This document shows, one piece after another, positions 63,101 through 64,000 of a stretch of 64,000 nt of DNA; positions within the stretch are counted from its first letter, which is position 1, and every line of letters begins with the position of its first letter. Source of the stretch: Candidatus Enterovibrio altilux (GTDB taxonomy: Bacteria; Pseudomonadota; Gammaproteobacteria; Enterobacterales; Vibrionaceae); contig NZ_CP020663.1 in the NCBI RefSeq assembly GCF_002381345.1, positions 279,519 through 343,518 of the forward strand. The letters run 5' to 3'. A program made the translations under genes and the position numbers. The notes beneath the pieces were generated by a model. The model searched no databases. It had not been told where the DNA came from and was given only the letters and a program-made list of their open reading frames with translations.

Positions 63101-64000
63101 GATTATATGTTATGCGGTCTGTTTCGGTTAGCGTGCCGTCGTTGTTTACACGTGAAATGATAGTAGAACCGCTGCTTCCCCATTGAGTTGCAATCACATA
63201 CGGTACGTTGTTTACCATGGTGGATGTCGTTGTCCATGCCGAATTAGCATTACTGATAATTTCTCCATTACTTGCCCTAATGTTATTGCTTGCTTCTGTA
63301 TTAATACTGAAGTCAGCGACATCAACACTGCCTATGAAATCACCTGTCACGACAGCTGAATCTTCTGTTCCTATTACCGAAATTACAATAGTTTGAACCG
63401 TGCCATTTGTTGCTGTCAATATTATAAACTCGGTGACATTCTCACCTTCATTGAGTATTTGAGCGGTTGGGTAGAGTAAATACGTCCAATCTCCATTAAC
63501 TAGTGTTAGTGAACCGTAATTACCTACGACAGTGGTATTAGTAAATTCTAGAGGAGTCAAGCCGTTAGAATCGAGGACATGCAGCACACCTGAAATAGAT
63601 TGCGTGCCTATATCTTCCATCAATTGTGCGGCATCTTCTGCGTCATCTCTAATAACCGTCTCAATGGCTGTTAATGTGGAGGGGAGTTCTTCAAAACCAC
63701 CACCTGAAGACCCTAATATTGAAAGAGTAAACACATCGTTATCGACGGATTCATTAAGTCCATCATTAATTGTATTAACGGTAAAGCTGGTAAAGGTGGT
63801 GCCCGCGGCAATCACGACTTGATGCGTGATTGGAGTGACATCATCATCTTCTGAGGTCTTGTGACCTACCACCACGGTCACGGTCAAGTCAGATATTGGT
63901 GCTTCACTGATAGCTAGTGTGTAGTTTGCGTCTTCACCTTCGATGACTTCACTGTCGCCTATGAGTGTCAGCGTTGGTTTGTCCGTCGCCATGGTGTCTT
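60114..64000 (-). CDS. C-terminal part of a giant RTX adhesin/exoprotein, type I secreted
   Basis: At least 1,294 codons; the frame is open at the window edge (the first ATG in view, 63992, is internal). In order from that ATG: a Calx-beta/RTX-adhesin repeat (about 1-120), a VCBS-like repeat (133-210), a beta-propeller-like region (215-605), a second VCBS-like repeat (617-697), a mixed beta region (700-1005), a third VCBS-like repeat (1009-1086), RTX calcium-binding nonapeptides such as GAGDDIIDLGAGNDLVVGG (about 1120-1175) and a C-terminal type I secretion signal of the VCA0849-like kind (DGEDVFTF...TIDHIGDF). Such proteins leave through an ABC/MFP/TolC exporter and anchor cells to surfaces or hosts. 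The long frame is entirely intact amid decay. Confidence 0.9.
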   Translation of the reverse strand, partial: DTMATDKPTLTLIGDSEVIEGEDANYTLAISEAPISDLTVTVVVGHKTSEDDDVTPITHQVVIAAGTTFTSFTVNTINDGLNESVDNDVFTLSILGSSGGGFEELPSTLTAIETVIRDDAEDAAQLMEDIGTQSISGVLHVLDSNGLTPLEFTNTTVVGNYGSLTLVNGDWTYLLYPTAQILNEGENVTEFIILTATNGTVQTIVISVIGTEDSAVVTGDFIGSVDVADFSINTEASNNIRASNGEIISNANSAWTTTSTMVNNVPYVIATQWGSSGSTIISRVNNDGTLTETDRITYNQSSASVITTSGGNITADVRALGILPESLGNGLTQSNAANIDGQNTLFVTSQNSSSLTAWNISDSGVLTINGGITNINAEDGQSYIRENITFEGANGINYIYVTRPGTDGISKFTYSSKTGEMVNTNEFVFGGETVSSIDVCTTNDYNSFLAAASNDAVRIFAINQSTGALTLVEAVVVPQGTSNSVNYYHTNDNRSYIIYSNNTSNKASIFQMAENGSLTLTDTIDGAGHYFSSAGYIDGEPVYIMPNATAGVDLYTIGRNGSFVLQTTVANISNDWTPPVIVQTEDSSYYLVDADGLASAIKLTVGNTGDGSVGNEGVKVSGSLHISDIDSEDFSSFENITITGTYGTLVLVEGTWIYTLDKDKSSNILDDKIAKDAFRLTAIDGTTQDIIIDVTGHETALEGGVYGKNTDAIIVYLSPQAASPGFIEESSGDVNFNLREYVADLVDDADLSDARKTSMQIISLPNDGVLYYYNESGDKVPVVINNVLSDETIFIFEPNRASITFSQNDIIIATQTTIISNGITVSGGIFSGTKPDDSSTISPANIVWEFQSGESGIGVGLDREITSSLKEVLTIEFTGSTNVTNADIVVSSAFGNFSDTRSAQGKGQLIAFRDGQVVGEYSYANLWEASGGDGVATLNIVNSEGFNELRLYITANVNSNFSVTSISASGVNTTDTQFTYKAINSFGNESEIATVNLGENIIDSVTMPAISTVSGTLVIVNSTGVTAVFANTTKSGTYGSVTLMNGTWTYTLHPALLTVISNNQSIQDTITLTATDGTIAEVTIIISESSNAIISYYTTIANNSLSGLIDMGSISFLGNNDTDNIYAGNNNDGILSLDGDDTVYSGAGDDIIDLGAGNDLVVGGAGNDILIGGDGEDVFTFLNGNEGTNEVPTIDHIGDFNTNQDALNVTDLLQGETNDTIGQYLNIVMDSQGYAMLNISSMGNGMVDQQVVFDNLSVNDMATAYQIDASGISADQISTLIIDAMIVQSRIIID

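Overview
The window looks like a chromosome segment of a Vibrionaceae-type gammaproteobacterium undergoing advanced genome decay, as in a host-restricted symbiont. Housekeeping proteins (Lrp, Prs, AcnB, SohB, FabG and others) read like close relatives of the Escherichia/Vibrio versions and sit in the usual gammaproteobacterial gene order. Between them lie roughly 20 kb (my approximate boundaries) of dead copies and fragments of one IS5/IS903-like insertion sequence, none with an intact transposase. Several genes are caught mid-decay. A Vibrionaceae symbiont with an expanded, dying IS load, such as the deep-sea anglerfish 'Candidatus Enterovibrio' group, would fit. That assignment is inference from style and gene content, not from a database match.

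Layout. 1-2560: IS debris, a 9-bp tandem repeat, then the distal end of a ribosomal RNA operon in which 5S rRNA and tRNA-Asp have decayed and tRNA-Trp survives. 2943-7275: ychF, pth, prs, ispE and lolB. 8639-18801: the fatty-acid/phospholipid cluster read right to left as yceD(pseudo)-rpmF-plsX-fabH-fabD-fabG-acpP-fabF(pseudo)-pabC-mltG(frameshifted)-tmk-holB. 19904-25038: galE, an Aer-like chemoreceptor and a 2-Cys peroxiredoxin. 27532-32197: elbB, followed by a decayed three-gene recombinase element related to Tn554 (and perhaps to the gamma-mobile-trio elements of Vibrionaceae). 32450-36352: a graveyard of IS fragments. 36567-51510: hdfR, rnfH-ratA, acnB, an AspS-like pilotin lipoprotein, elyC and a polytopic membrane protein, each isolated by IS debris. 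51432-55720: lrp-ftsK-lolA with a stub of rarA. 57129-58187: sohB. 60114-64000: the C-terminal 1.3 kb-codon part of a giant RTX adhesin secreted by a type I system, which runs off the window.

What works together: the fab/plsX cluster makes acyl-ACP and starts phospholipid synthesis; ispE, prs and pth cover isoprenoids, PRPP and peptidyl-tRNA recycling; lolA and lolB serve lipoprotein transport; ftsK, tmk and holB serve DNA metabolism. The most notable observations are (1) a chimeric IS-in-IS unit with the same internal junction at five loci, (2) a decayed recombinase whose N-terminus appears to be an array of four helix-turn-helix-like units resembling its small partner protein, (3) the rotting rRNA operon end with a live tRNA-Trp, (4) fabF dead inside an otherwise intact fab cluster, and (5) mltG broken only at an A9/T8 homopolymer, where slippage might still restore it.
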